This document shows, piece by piece, positions 1-8,697 of a stretch of 64,000 bases of DNA. The position numbers and the translations under genes are program-made. Under the pieces are notes generated by a model. That model saw nothing but the letters and a program-made list of their open reading frames with translations, was not told where the DNA came from and did no database searches. The stretch's first letter is position 1. Every line of letters begins with the position of its first letter. Location of the stretch: positions 62,001 through 126,000 of the forward strand of contig NZ_BMVK01000010.1 in NCBI RefSeq assembly GCF_014650675.1, read 5' to 3'. The DNA is from Streptomyces anulatus. GTDB lineage: Bacteria; Actinomycetota; Actinomycetes; Streptomycetales; Streptomycetaceae.

Positions 1-1
1 C

Positions 2-70
2 TTCTCGGCGCTGTTTCACTCCGCGTACGCGGACATGGGGGAAGACCAGGACGAGGAGGACATGGACTGA
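2..70 (+). CDS. C-terminal tail of an unidentified upstream gene (partial)
   Basis: One frame is open from the left edge to a TGA ending at base 70. It encodes a 22-residue acidic tail (ends ...EDQDEEDMD). An acidic, low-complexity C-terminus like this is common in real Streptomyces proteins, but with no domain visible the product cannot be named. The gene starts outside the window. Confidence 0.35.
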   Translation, partial: FSALFHSAYADMGEDQDEEDMD

Positions 71-733
71 GTTGGTTCGTGAGCTTTCACGCGCATATCG
101 CCCACCATCGCGTGTACGGTGCCGTCGGCTGCTGTTGATTGGTGCATACCAAGTCCTCCATCGTTGCCCCTCAGGTCTGTTCCGCGCTGACCGCCGTCCG
201 TCAGGGGCGGTCCATGCCTTCCCGCAGGTCGAGGGCCCACCTGGCCCTTGAAGGGTGAGTCTCCGACGATTTCCGCGGTAGGCCCGTGGTGGCTGGCCAC
301 GGGCGGGAGCGCTCGGTGGTGGCGAAGCTGAGGACGATGTCGCGGATCCGGGGGCGCTCTGCCTGTTCGGCGCTGCGGCCCGGCGGTTTCTGGCAGACGA
401 GGACGTTCATCTCTGAGCCGTGGACGGCAGGTTCGCCCTCTGCGTGGCCGATAACCAGGTGGTGAGCGTTGCCGCCTGCGTGGCGTGGGCCAGGGCGGCA
501 AGGGGCAGCCCGCCGCGACCGCTACCCGAACGGCTGGTTTCGCTGTCACGTGTTGTTTCGTCCGCGTCCTGCCCGCCTTCCTGCTGCCACCTCCGTGGCC
601 GCCTTCGGAGCGGCAGCGGCCACTATGGGCGGGGCTTGGGCATACGCCCGCCCGCGCGAGGTGGCCGTTCTTGTCGTAGCGGGGGCGCACGACGCGGTTG
701 CGCGGCATCAGGAGCTCGGACCCGGCGGGGTGT
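71..733. other. 660-bp stretch without a convincing gene
   Basis: Several frames are open because of high GC, but none shows a recognisable domain, a ribosome binding site and coherent codon bias together. The longest minus-strand frame (about 708 down to 16, starting MPRNRVVRPRYDKNG) is arginine/proline-rich in its middle like an antisense artefact. It could be a decayed gene. Nothing can be named here. Confidence 0.4.
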
Positions 734-1396
734 TCAGGCTTCGCGGGACCGGTAGCGTGCCGCTACGGCGGAGATCCACATCATCGAGGTGATCGCGCCG
801 ATCGCCAGTGTCAGGGTCCCTGCAGCGCCTCCGCTCATCGCCCAGCCGTTGCCGAGCAACAGTGCGGTCGCGGCGACGCGGGAGCCGATTGCCCGTCCCC
901 GCTCTGCGGTGCGGGAGAAATGCCGGCCGAGCACGTAGTTGGCGGCGATCAGCGAGGTGAAGGTCAGCGTTCCGGCGGCCATGTGCGCATAGCTCGGCCA
1001 GGTGAGCTCGGTGGGCGTTCCCAGCGGGGTGCCTGTCGGGAAGCCGTCCGCCGGGTCCATCACGAAGGCTCCGGCCGCTATCAGGCCGATTCCGCTGAGC
1101 AGGGTCAGCCGGGGTGCCCATACCCCTCCTGGGGTGCCCCGCAGGACCCGGCGGAGTCCGATCGAGCCGATGACGGTCAGGACCCCGGTGAGCAGGAAGG
1201 TGCTGATCTGGATCCAGCCCAGCGGGCCGTTGCTGAGGATGCTCAGTGGATGGCGGAGGAGGCTGAACCCTTCCCGGGTCGCCGCCTGGGTGAGGGAGAG
1301 CACGGCCCAGAGGGGGGCTGCTGCGGCGGCGGATCCCAGAAGGGCCCGGGTGGAGATACGGGCGTTCACGGTGGTGGTGTGTGCGGCGGTGGTCAT
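734..1396 (-). CDS. DUF998-type integral membrane protein
   Basis: The 220-residue protein starts at an ATG with GAGGAA upstream. It has about six hydrophobic segments: residues ~15-40 (ALLGSAAAAAPLWAVLSL), ~60-85, ~95-115, ~140-160, ~175-195 and ~195-212. The spacing and the motif around LLRHPLSILSNGPLGW match the DUF998 family of small membrane proteins with no established activity. It is divergent from the YCII/sigma pair and shares with it an intergenic region holding a perfect 13-bp inverted repeat, so the two units may be co-regulated. Longer in-frame upstream extensions exist on this strand but run through the palindrome and across the opposite genes, so they were rejected. Confidence 0.7.
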   Translation of the reverse strand: MTTAAHTTTVNARISTRALLGSAAAAAPLWAVLSLTQAATREGFSLLRHPLSILSNGPLGWIQISTFLLTGVLTVIGSIGLRRVLRGTPGGVWAPRLTLLSGIGLIAAGAFVMDPADGFPTGTPLGTPTELTWPSYAHMAAGTLTFTSLIAANYVLGRHFSRTAERGRAIGSRVAATALLLGNGWAMSGGAAGTLTLAIGAITSMMWISAVAARYRSREA

Positions 1397-1460
1397 AGGG
1401 GCGGGTTCCTCGTCCGTTCGATGGGTGATCGCTTGTTCTGCCTTCACGTCGATGAAGGCG

Positions 1461-1494
1461 ATGTGACAGGGAATTCCGCCGTTCCCTGTCACAT
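1461..1494. promoter_or_regulatory. Perfect 13-bp inverted repeat (probable operator)
   Basis: ATGTGACAGGGAA (1461-1473) and its exact reverse complement TTCCCTGTCACAT (1482-1494) flank an 8-base spacer. The element lies between the divergent DUF998 gene (start 1396) and the YCII gene (start 1550), where a repressor or activator would sit. No poly-T tract follows, so it is not an intrinsic terminator. The protein that binds it is unknown. Confidence 0.6.
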
Positions 1495-1549
1495 AGGATC
1501 TTCGACGTAGGGGCAGGACAGCGATCACCCCCGAGCAGACGGAGATCCC

Positions 1550-1873
1550 ATGCGCTACCTGATGACGACCAAGCCGACCGATGTCGCCCCCGACGAGAAC
1601 CTGTTCGCCGCGATGGGCGCGTTCGTGGAGGAGCTGACCGCCTCCGGTGTCCTGCTGGCCACTGGCGGGCTCGCCCCGAACGGAGTGCGCCTGGTCTCTT
1701 CCGGCGACGAGATCACCGTCACCGACGGCCCCTTCGCCGAGGCCAAGGAAGCCGTGGCGGGGTTCGCGCTGATCGAGGTCCGCTCCGAGGAAGAAGCCGT
1801 CGAACTGGCCCGCCGCTTCCGCCGGATCGTCGGCGACGGCGAAAGCGTGATCCAGCAGGTCTTCGGCCCGTGA
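1550..1873 (+). CDS. YCII-domain (DGPF) protein
   Basis: This 107-residue protein carries the signature DGPFAEAKEAVAGF at residues ~60-73, which defines the DGPF subgroup of the YCII superfamily (alpha-beta barrel dimers related to muconolactone isomerase). In actinobacteria these proteins are habitually encoded next to ECF sigma factors of the ECF42 type, and here the sigma gene starts 50 bp downstream on the same strand. Its role is not established; it is usually assumed to sense or modulate a signal for the sigma factor. Full length for the family, ATG start with GGAGATCCC just upstream. Confidence 0.85.
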   Translation: MRYLMTTKPTDVAPDENLFAAMGAFVEELTASGVLLATGGLAPNGVRLVSSGDEITVTDGPFAEAKEAVAGFALIEVRSEEEAVELARRFRRIVGDGESVIQQVFGP

Positions 1874-1922
1874 CCACGCAGTCCCCGCCCGCGGAAACCC
1901 GAGCGCGACGGATCTGCGCTCC

Positions 1923-3953
1923 ATGAGTGAAAGCATCCTCCCGGCCGGTGTCCAGCCGGCGGAAGCCGGCCATCGGGACGATCCGCACCGAACCGTCGAC
2001 GCGGTCTGGAAACGGGAGTCCGCCAAGATCATCGGCGGACTCACCCGGATGGTCCGCGATGTCGGCCTCGCCGAAGAACTGGCACAGGACGCGCTAGTCG
2101 CCGCACTAGAACAGTGGCCCCGGTCAGGCGTCCCGGAAAGCCCGGGCGCCTGGCTGACGGCCATCGCCAAACGCCGTGCCGTCGACCACATCCGCCGGGC
2201 CCGCCGCCTGGACGAGAAGCACCACCAACTCGCCCACGAACAGGACCAGAAGGAGCAGCGGGGCCGGTTCGCGGAGGAACCGGACCAGGACGACGCCCTG
2301 CGGCTGATGTTCCTGTCCTGTCACCCGGTGCTGCCGACCCCCGCCAGGGTCGCCCTCACCCTTCGCCTCCTCGGAGGCCTCACCGCGGGGGAGATCGCCC
2401 GGGCCTTCCTCCTCCCCGAGACCGCGATCACCCGTCGCATCGCCGACGCCAAACGCGGGCTCGCCGAGGCCCGCGTCCCGTTTGAACTCCCCGACGACAG
2501 CGCGGAACTGGCTGACCGGCTCTCCTCGGTCCTCGAAGTCATCTACCTGATCTTCAACGAGGGGTACTCGGCCACGTCCGGCGACGACCTGCTGCGCCCC
2601 GGACTCACCCTGGAGGCTCTGCGCCTGGGCCGTCTGCTCGCCGAGCTCGCTCCCGATGAGCCCGAGGCCCATGCCCTGGCCGCTCTGATGGAGATCCAGG
2701 AATCCCGGTCGGCCGCCCGGACCAGCCCCTCCGGCGAGCCGGTCCGCCTCCACGAACAGAGCCGGGGCCGCTGGGATCCGCTTCTGATCCGCCGGGGCTT
2801 CGCCGCCATGCTCCGGGCCCGCGACACCCAGCACGGCCGCCCGCCGGGCCCGTACCTCCTCCAGGCGGCGATCGCCGTCACCCACGCACAGGCGCGCACC
2901 GCCGAGGACACCGACTGGCCACAGATCACCGCGCTCTACGAAGCGCTGGAACGACTGATCCCCTCCCCGGTCGTCCGCCTCAACCGAGCGGTGGCTCTCT
3001 CCATGGCCCGGGGGCCCGAGGCGGGGCTCACCCTGCTGGACACCCTCACCACCGACCCGGCACTGCGTGACTACCATCTGCTGCCCGCCGCCCGGGGCGA
3101 TCTCCTCGCGAAATTGGGGCGGTACGGGGAGGCCCGCCCCGAATTCGACCGCGCGGCGGCCCTCACCCGCAACTCCGCCGAACGCGCGTTCCTGAGCCGC
3201 CGCGCGCAGGAACTCGCCCCGGCCGAGCCTGAGGGCCCCACCCTGGGCGAAGCGGCGACCGCGTTCCTGGCCCGGGACGGTCTGGACGCCTCCACCGTTC
3301 GCGCATACGGCCAGACCCTGCGCCGTCTGTGTACCTCCTTCGGAGACCGGTACCCCGTGGCCGATCTCACCGCCGACCAGATCACCCGAACGTTCACCAC
3401 CGCCTGGGGCGGTGCCGCCGCCACCACCTGGAACCGCCATCGCTCCGCCGCCCGGTCCTTCGCTCGCTGGGCCTCGCTGGGCGACCTGGCGGCCGGGCTG
3501 GAACGACGCACCGAACCCCCCTCGCGTACGCTCCCGATCCCCCCGGATCAACTCGCCGAGCTCTGGTCCCGACCAGGGCTCCCGCTGCGGGAGCACTCCC
3601 TCTGGCGCCTGCTTCATGAATCGGGTGCCACGGTGAAGGCCGTGCTGTTGCTGGACGTCGAGGACGTGGACCTCGACGACCGCCGTGCCCGCACCCCGGA
3701 CGGGTGGGTGACCTGGCGGTCGGGCACGGCCCGTCTGCTGCCGATGCTGATCGCGGACCGCACCCGGGGCCCGCTTTTCCTCACCGACCGGCGGCCCGGC
3801 CCGGCCCGCCGCCCGCGCGACACCGATCTGGACCCGGAAACAGGCCGGGTCCGGCTCTCCTACGAACGCGCCGAGTACGTGTTCAAGCGGACCACCACCT
3901 CGCTCGACCCAGCGGGCGACGGCTGGACGCTGAGCCGGCTCGGAACCTGGTGA
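1923..3953 (+). CDS. ECF42-like sigma factor fused to a truncated tyrosine recombinase
   Basis: Residues ~1-430 are a complete ECF42-type sigma factor: region 2 (LAEELAQDALVAALEQWP, then LTAIAKRRAVDHIRR), region 4 (ARVALTLRLLGGLTAGEIAR), and the long C-terminal extension with DUF6596/TPR-like helices (YLIFNEGYSATSG, RLNRAVALSMA). Such proteins normally end near FLSRRAQELAP. Here translation continues without a stop into about 240 residues resembling a Streptomyces tyrosine recombinase: SAM-like core-binding domain (~residues 440-525, STVRAYGQTLRRL, TWNRHRSAARSFARW) and the start of the catalytic domain (~545-676, SGATVKAVLLLDVEDVDLDD, YERAEYVFK). It stops at WTLSRLGTW, where the family continues with the HxLRH box and catalytic Tyr, so the recombinase half should be inactive. 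The sigma half could still work. Confidence 0.8.
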   Translation: MSESILPAGVQPAEAGHRDDPHRTVDAVWKRESAKIIGGLTRMVRDVGLAEELAQDALVAALEQWPRSGVPESPGAWLTAIAKRRAVDHIRRARRLDEKHHQLAHEQDQKEQRGRFAEEPDQDDALRLMFLSCHPVLPTPARVALTLRLLGGLTAGEIARAFLLPETAITRRIADAKRGLAEARVPFELPDDSAELADRLSSVLEVIYLIFNEGYSATSGDDLLRPGLTLEALRLGRLLAELAPDEPEAHALAALMEIQESRSAARTSPSGEPVRLHEQSRGRWDPLLIRRGFAAMLRARDTQHGRPPGPYLLQAAIAVTHAQARTAEDTDWPQITALYEALERLIPSPVVRLNRAVALSMARGPEAGLTLLDTLTTDPALRDYHLLPAARGDLLAKLGRYGEARPEFDRAAALTRNSAERAFLSRRAQELAPAEPEGPTLGEAATAFLARDGLDASTVRAYGQTLRRLCTSFGDRYPVADLTADQITRTFTTAWGGAAATTWNRHRSAARSFARWASLGDLAAGLERRTEPPSRTLPIPPDQLAELWSRPGLPLREHSLWRLLHESGATVKAVLLLDVEDVDLDDRRARTPDGWVTWRSGTARLLPMLIADRTRGPLFLTDRRPGPARRPRDTDLDPETGRVRLSYERAEYVFKRTTTSLDPAGDGWTLSRLGTW

Positions 3954-4099
3954 CCGGGCACGTGTGGACGTGCAGCGAAAACAGCAATCGGCATTCATCC
4001 CTTCGATGGAGGAGAAGGACCGGGCCGGACAGGACGGGGAGCAGGCACCCGTGCCGACCGAGCTCCGTCCCGTCTGCTGCGCCCATGGATGGGGACCGG

Positions 4100-4236
4100 C
4101 TATGGGGCGGTTTCATACTCGACGACGGAGTCCGCGCACGGCTCGGCGAGTTCGAGGAGTGCGGTCTTCTCGGAGTCGTCCATGGGCAGGGCCCAGCGGA
4201 GTCTGGTGGCGGTCCAGTCGACGAGGTCTTTAGGAG
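4100..4236 (-). pseudogene. C-terminal gene fragment of unknown family
   Basis: On the minus strand one frame reads KDLVDWTATRLRWALPMDD, then SEKTALLELAEPCADSVVEYETAP and a TAG stop ending at 4100. Codon use is good and the sequence looks like a true protein C-terminus, but no start or N-terminal part is visible upstream (beyond ~4240 the frame becomes arginine/proline-rich). I read it as the surviving tail of a degraded gene. The family is not recognised with certainty. Confidence 0.4.
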
Positions 4237-4494
4237 TGTCCGGCGGACTTCGGTCTGTCCGTGCATGAAGACAGGGCCTCTGAGGTCGTGCGCGAAGCCG
4301 CCGTCATCACCGCGCTCATCCTCGCCGTGCACGCGCGCGCCGTCCTGGACACCAGCAGCGACGGCCAGCCCCAACCGGACCGCCAGACACCCGTCCCCAG
4401 CATCGGCCTCGTTCGGACGCACCTCGAACAGGCCCCGGAAACGCCAGGATCCCGCCCGATCAATCAGATCGGACGGGATCTCGTGAACTCTTCG

Positions 4495-4752
4495 TCAGCT
4501 AACTGAAGAACAGTCGCCGGCGCGGACGGGAGGGGGGTTCAGCCGCTCGGCCGTTCCAGGAGACCGCTCCCCGCCGAGCGCGACAGCGTGCGCGAGCGTC
4601 CGGGCCGGGAGAACGACCCGTGCCCCGTGCAGCAGGCGCCCCACCGTTTCCGGACGGATCCGCAAGGCCTCGGCGATCTCCGCTTGCCTGCGGCCCCGGG
4701 CGAAGAGGCGGAGCATGGCGAGTTCGTGATCGGTCAGCAGCCCTCCTGCCAC
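4495..4752 (-). CDS. Small LuxR-type helix-turn-helix protein or fragment
   Basis: From a GTG start the 85-residue product contains LTDHELAMLRLFARGRRQAE and then IAEALRIRPETVGRLLHGAR, a clear LuxR/FixJ-type DNA-binding domain. No receiver or other sensory domain precedes it, and the sequence just upstream is an integrase relic on the other strand. The protein could be a stand-alone HTH regulator of the kind common in Streptomyces, or the C-terminus of a larger regulator truncated by rearrangement. The tail after ~residue 60 is proline/arginine-rich and unremarkable. Confidence 0.45.
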   Translation of the reverse strand: MAGGLLTDHELAMLRLFARGRRQAEIAEALRIRPETVGRLLHGARVVLPARTLAHAVALGGERSPGTAERLNPPPVRAGDCSSVS

Positions 4753-4762
4753 GCCGGAATGC

Positions 4763-4958
4763 CCTGACCCGCACGGAACTTGCCTCCGGCCTGGCCAAGC
4801 GGCCCTACGGCCTCCCGCACGCCGGGATCTCGTTCTGGTTGTCTTCCGGAGCGGACCCGGCCGAACGCGCCCGCCGCGCGGGCCGGAGCACCGGGGTTCT
4901 CTTCCGCCACTACGCCAAGTTCCTGGATGGGCGGAGCTGGCGCTGCCGAGCCTGCTGA
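4763..4958 (+). pseudogene. Tyrosine integrase C-terminal relic
   Basis: The plus-strand reading LAKRPYGLPHAGISFWL followed by SGADPAERARRAGRSTGVLFRHYAKFLDG is the C-terminus of a Streptomyces tyrosine integrase, where the usual text is RPYDLRHAGISFWL...RAG(H/Q)S...VLFRHYAKFLD. The invariant Arg of the HxxR-type box (DLRH) has become Pro (GLPH), and the upstream catalytic domain is absent. The nucleophile Tyr in HYAKF is retained. This is a dead fragment; an integrase relic of the same family lies at 47455-47670 in the same orientation. Confidence 0.7.
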
Positions 4959-5080
4959 CCCCGCTCGGCACCATTGGCAGAACCGACCTCGCCGGCCGAG
5001 CGGGGCAGCGGGACGAGCGGGTCGCACTTTCTCGACACGCTGGCGGAGTACCAGTGGGCGCGCGCGACGCAGCCGGGCGG

Positions 5081-5200
5081 ATGCCATCCACGATCGACCA
5101 GCTGGTCAAGCCAGTGCTGGTGATCTACGAGCACTATGACCTCCTGCCGTGGCAGCTCTCTTCGACGATGCTGGACCGCTACTTCGCGGGACCGGGGAAG
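5081..5200 (+). pseudogene. Tyrosine integrase N-terminal relic
   Basis: About 40 codons read TIDQLVKPVLVIYEHYDLL then PWQLSSTMLDRYFAGPGK. This resembles the N-terminal region of another Streptomyces tyrosine recombinase family, in which LPWQ...LDRYFAGPG precedes the core-binding domain. The frame degenerates after GK into arginine/glycine-rich nonsense. It is too short to function and has no ribosome binding site. It supports repeated insertion and decay of integrases between 3.2 and 5.2 kb. Confidence 0.5.
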
Positions 5201-5363
5201 GCTACTTCCCGGGCTCCTTGCGTGGGTTCCATCCGGCTGCGTGATCGGCCCGGACGACCCGCGGGGCGCCGCCGGGGAACAGCGACGCCCTGCGGAGGCG
5301 AGACGCGTACCGTGCAGCTATCGAGGGGTGGATGAGTGGGGGTAGTGCCCTATGGGCGGGCCC

Positions 5364-6803
5364 CTACTTCTGCCGTGTCCGGCGCAAGGTGAGCAGGCCG
5401 TGGCAAGCGAAGAGCACCGCGGTGAAGGCAAGGCCGATACCGGCGGCCTGGCGCATGTCGGGGACCTCCACCGCCGTGGCGGCGACGGTCAGCACCCCGA
5501 CCACGGCCACGACCGCCAGCTTTCCACCGCCCGGAACGCTGAATCCGGTGAACTCCCCGGGGTTCGCCTTGCGGTGGCGTCGGAAGGCGATGTATGAGGC
5601 GACGATCAGCAGCCATACCAGGAGGACGGCGAAGATGGCGATCGACATCATGATGGTGAAGAGGCCGCTGACGTCGTAGAAGGCCAGCAAGGCGGCGACG
5701 GCGATACCCAGGGACGAGACGGCCAGGGCGATCGCGGGGACGCCGCGCTTGCTCAATTTGGCAGTCGGTGCCGGAGCCAGGCCGTCGTCTCCGAGCGAGT
5801 GCAGCAGCCGGGAGGCGCCGTACAGGTGGGCGTTGGCGGCCGACATGGCCGCGATGAGCACGACCGCGTTGGTGAGGGTCGCCGCGGCCGGCACGCCGAC
5901 CTCGGAGAAGACCCGCACGAAGGGGCTCGCCTCGACGCTCCCGTCACCCTCCGCCAGCTTGCGCCACGGGATCAGCGCGAGGACCAGGGTGATGGCGAGA
6001 AGGTAGAAGAAGCTCAGCCGCCAGGCCAGCTGGCGCATCGCGGTACGGATGGTGCGCTGCGGGTCGACCGCTTCCGCGGAGGCGATGGCGACGACCTCGA
6101 ACCCGGCGTACGCGAACATCACCACGGACATGGCCAGCCAGATGGATTCCAGGCCGTGCGGCATGAAGCCACCGTCATCGGAGAGGTTGGCGAAGCCGGA
6201 AGCCTCCGTGTCGGGCAGACCGAAGAAGACCAGCAGTGCGGCGCAGAGGATGAACACGCAAAGCGCGACCACCTTGATGCTGGAGAGCCAGAACTCCGTG
6301 GTGCCGAAGGACTTCACACTGATGATGTTGACCGCGAGGACGATCGCGGCGATCACCAGGATCGCCGCGGACATCGGCACCTCGGGCCACCACCAGCGGA
6401 TGTAGAGCGCGGAGGCGACGACCTCCGTCCCGATGACGACGACGGCGCTGAACCAGTACAGGTAACGGCTGAGGAACCCGGCCCACGGGCCGAGGTAACG
6501 GTGCGCGATGGTGCCGAAGGAGCCCTGGACCGGGTGGGCGGCGGACATCTCGCCGAGCAGGACGGCGATGATGGCGACCAGGACTGCGCCGATCGCATAC
6601 GCGATGATCACGGCGGGGCCGGCCACGGATATCGCGGTGCTGGAGCCGAGGAAGAGTCCGGTGCCGAGCGCGGAGCCCAGCCCGATCATGGTGGTCTGCC
6701 GGTGGGTGAGGGAGCGGACCAGCCCTCCACCGGCGGGCGACGGTCTGGCGCCGTCGGCTTCGGAGGGCGGGGCGAGCGGTGCGGAGTCGCTGGGTGCGGC
6801 CAT
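5364..6803 (-). CDS. Amino acid permease (APC superfamily)
   Basis: A 479-residue protein with about 12 membrane segments and the APC N-terminal signature IGLGSALGTGLFLGSS at residues ~40-55, then the conserved GEMSAAHPVQGSFGTIAHRY loop. Length and architecture match the GABA/proline/aromatic amino acid permeases (AAT family). It is the last gene of the minus-strand 3-hydroxyanthranilate operon, 48 bp after the LVIVD gene, so uptake of kynurenine, tryptophan or an anthranilate-type aromatic amino acid is the natural guess. The substrate cannot be read from sequence. The N-terminal ~28 residues are a poorly conserved cytoplasmic extension. Confidence 0.88.
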   Translation of the reverse strand: MAAPSDSAPLAPPSEADGARPSPAGGGLVRSLTHRQTTMIGLGSALGTGLFLGSSTAISVAGPAVIIAYAIGAVLVAIIAVLLGEMSAAHPVQGSFGTIAHRYLGPWAGFLSRYLYWFSAVVVIGTEVVASALYIRWWWPEVPMSAAILVIAAIVLAVNIISVKSFGTTEFWLSSIKVVALCVFILCAALLVFFGLPDTEASGFANLSDDGGFMPHGLESIWLAMSVVMFAYAGFEVVAIASAEAVDPQRTIRTAMRQLAWRLSFFYLLAITLVLALIPWRKLAEGDGSVEASPFVRVFSEVGVPAAATLTNAVVLIAAMSAANAHLYGASRLLHSLGDDGLAPAPTAKLSKRGVPAIALAVSSLGIAVAALLAFYDVSGLFTIMMSIAIFAVLLVWLLIVASYIAFRRHRKANPGEFTGFSVPGGGKLAVVAVVGVLTVAATAVEVPDMRQAAGIGLAFTAVLFACHGLLTLRRTRQK

Positions 6804-6851
6804 GGCGGTGGGGCCCTTCTGGAAGGTGACGGGGGTGGGAGGGGAAGCGAC

Positions 6852-8630
6852 TCAGAACTCGCTGGTGCGGAACGGCTTCGCCGGGGCGTTCAGGTCCGGC
6901 TTGCCCAGGACCTTCGGCGAGGACAGTGCGTAGATGCCGTGGTTGGTCAGCGTCCATGCGATGTTGCGGTCCCACTCCACGTACACGCCGTGGGTCTGGT
7001 TGCCGTACGCGTAGTCCGCGGTGGAGGGGCCGTACGCCTTCGGGACGAAGTACGCCGATATCTCCGGCGACGCGGGCTTGGAGACGTCGAAGAACTGCAC
7101 GCCCGCGTTGTAGAAGCCGTAGCTCAGGACACCGGAGGTGTGTCGGCCCGGGTTGGTGTAGTAGCCGGTGCGCTTGGGGCCGAAGCTGCCGCGGCGCTGG
7201 CAGTAGTCGTCGATGCCGGCGGCCTTCGGCGGGGTCGGGCGGGGGAGGACGCCGACGACGCGGGGCTTCTTCGGGTCCCGTGCGTCGATCTGGTAGATGT
7301 CCTTGTAGGGCTCGTAGCAGTCCTCGGTGAGCGGGTAGCCGGAGTAGTAGATCATTCCGGTCTTCTCGTACTGGGAGACGTCGATGTTGTCACCCTCCGT
7401 GCCCGCGACGGAGGCCGGCAGGTCCAGGTGGCTGACGGTCTTCATGTTCGAGGGGTTCGAGACGTCCAGTACCGTCAGGCCGTAGCCGCCCATGGCGGCG
7501 AAGGCGTAGCGTCCGCCCTTCTCGACCGGCTTGGGGAGGAAGAGCGGCATCCGGGCGCCCATCCAACTGGTCCGGTTCCCGCAGCGCGGGTTGTTCCGGT
7601 ACGCGGCCTCCTCGCCGGTGCGCTGGCCCGGCAGGTGCCAGGTGTCGAGGAGCTTCGGGCGGGCCGGGTCGGACATGTCCCAGGACTGGTAGCCCGCCGA
7701 GTGCAGATTGGTGGGGTACTCGGTGCCGGAGTAGGAATCGTTCGGCGCCGCGGCGATGAACATGTACTTCTCGCCGGTCCAGTGCGGCACGTCGATCGAG
7801 CCGGAGCCCTGCTGTGCCGTGGCCGGGTCGGTGTTCAGAGGGTCGGCCTGCGTGGAGTCGGTGGAGACCGTCGTCAGCAGCTTCCAGTCCTTCTTGCGGG
7901 GGCCGTCCAGGCGGAACACCTTGAAGCCCTTGAGCCCCGGCTTGGCCCGCAGCTTCGCGACGCCCTCCGGGTTGTTGTACTTGTCCTTGGGCGGGTGGTC
8001 GGAGAGTTCCGAGATCTGGCGCCTGCTCTCGAAGCTCTGGACCATGACGTACGCGTTCAGCTTGTTGTTCCACTGGATGGTGGACGCGCCCCAGTAGTCG
8101 TGCGCCGCCCAGTCGCCGTTCGCCCGGGTCTCGTCGCCGCCCACGTCCTCGCGGCTCATCCTCTCGACCACCTTGACCTTCTTGACGTCGGTGATGTCGT
8201 AGACGCGGCCGTCGGAGCGGCTGTACTGGAAGAGGTAGCGGCGGCCGTCGAAGTCGACGATGTTCTGCCAGGTGTGGAAGTAGTCGGGGGTGAAGTCGGC
8301 GCCCTCGTAGGCGGCTTCGACCTTCATGTTCTTGATGTACGAACGGGTGTCGTACTTCTCGTTGCGGCCCGGGAAGGGGTGTTCGTTCTCCTCGTCGACC
8401 GGGGTGAGCGCGGGGTGCCGGAAGCTGCCGTCCAGTTGCATGCCGTACGAGCCGGGATCGGCCGGCCCGGGGCGGCGGTCCTCGCACGCGGCGAGGATGT
8501 CGGGGTCGGTGGCGGGGGTGGTCGTGGCGCTGGTGGTGTCCGCGCCGGAGACACCGGGAGCGAGGAGTGTGGCCGTGGTGGCGGCGGCGACCACCGCGGC
8601 GAGGGCGGCTTTTCTGCGGAGGGGACGCAT
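6852..8630 (-). CDS. Secreted LVIVD-repeat beta-propeller protein
   Basis: A 592-residue exported protein. The N-terminus (MRPLRRKAALAAVVAAATTA...LLAPGVSGA) is a Sec-type signal peptide with cleavage expected after ~residue 30. The mature part has at least four LVIVD-type blades, recognisable as GLTVLDVSNPSNMKTVSHL, SWDMSDPARPKLLDTWHL, YQIDARDPKKPRVVGVL and VQFFDVSKPASPEISAYF. LVIVD propellers are extracellular proteins of unknown biochemistry. I chose the ATG at 8630; an in-frame TTG four codons upstream (8642) is possible. It sits between the kynureninase and permease genes in the catabolic operon, so a role in substrate capture or extracellular processing is possible but unproven. Confidence 0.82.
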   Translation of the reverse strand: MRPLRRKAALAAVVAAATTATLLAPGVSGADTTSATTTPATDPDILAACEDRRPGPADPGSYGMQLDGSFRHPALTPVDEENEHPFPGRNEKYDTRSYIKNMKVEAAYEGADFTPDYFHTWQNIVDFDGRRYLFQYSRSDGRVYDITDVKKVKVVERMSREDVGGDETRANGDWAAHDYWGASTIQWNNKLNAYVMVQSFESRRQISELSDHPPKDKYNNPEGVAKLRAKPGLKGFKVFRLDGPRKKDWKLLTTVSTDSTQADPLNTDPATAQQGSGSIDVPHWTGEKYMFIAAAPNDSYSGTEYPTNLHSAGYQSWDMSDPARPKLLDTWHLPGQRTGEEAAYRNNPRCGNRTSWMGARMPLFLPKPVEKGGRYAFAAMGGYGLTVLDVSNPSNMKTVSHLDLPASVAGTEGDNIDVSQYEKTGMIYYSGYPLTEDCYEPYKDIYQIDARDPKKPRVVGVLPRPTPPKAAGIDDYCQRRGSFGPKRTGYYTNPGRHTSGVLSYGFYNAGVQFFDVSKPASPEISAYFVPKAYGPSTADYAYGNQTHGVYVEWDRNIAWTLTNHGIYALSSPKVLGKPDLNAPAKPFRTSEF

Positions 8631-8697
8631 CTGACGGTCCAATCGGAGCAGGAAGGGAGCGGGGTGTGCCGTGTGCCCCTGGGGCGGGCGGGCCGAA

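Noticed and set aside
734..2191. A 485-codon minus-strand frame spanning the DUF998 gene and reaching back over the YCII and sigma genes
   Set aside because: Only the part from 1396 down is protein-like; the upstream part is antisense to two well-supported plus-strand genes and crosses the 13-bp palindrome.
2124..3998. A 624-codon minus-strand frame opposite the sigma/recombinase gene
   Set aside because: Glycine/arginine/glutamate-rich antisense reading typical of high-GC DNA, with no domain or ribosome binding site.
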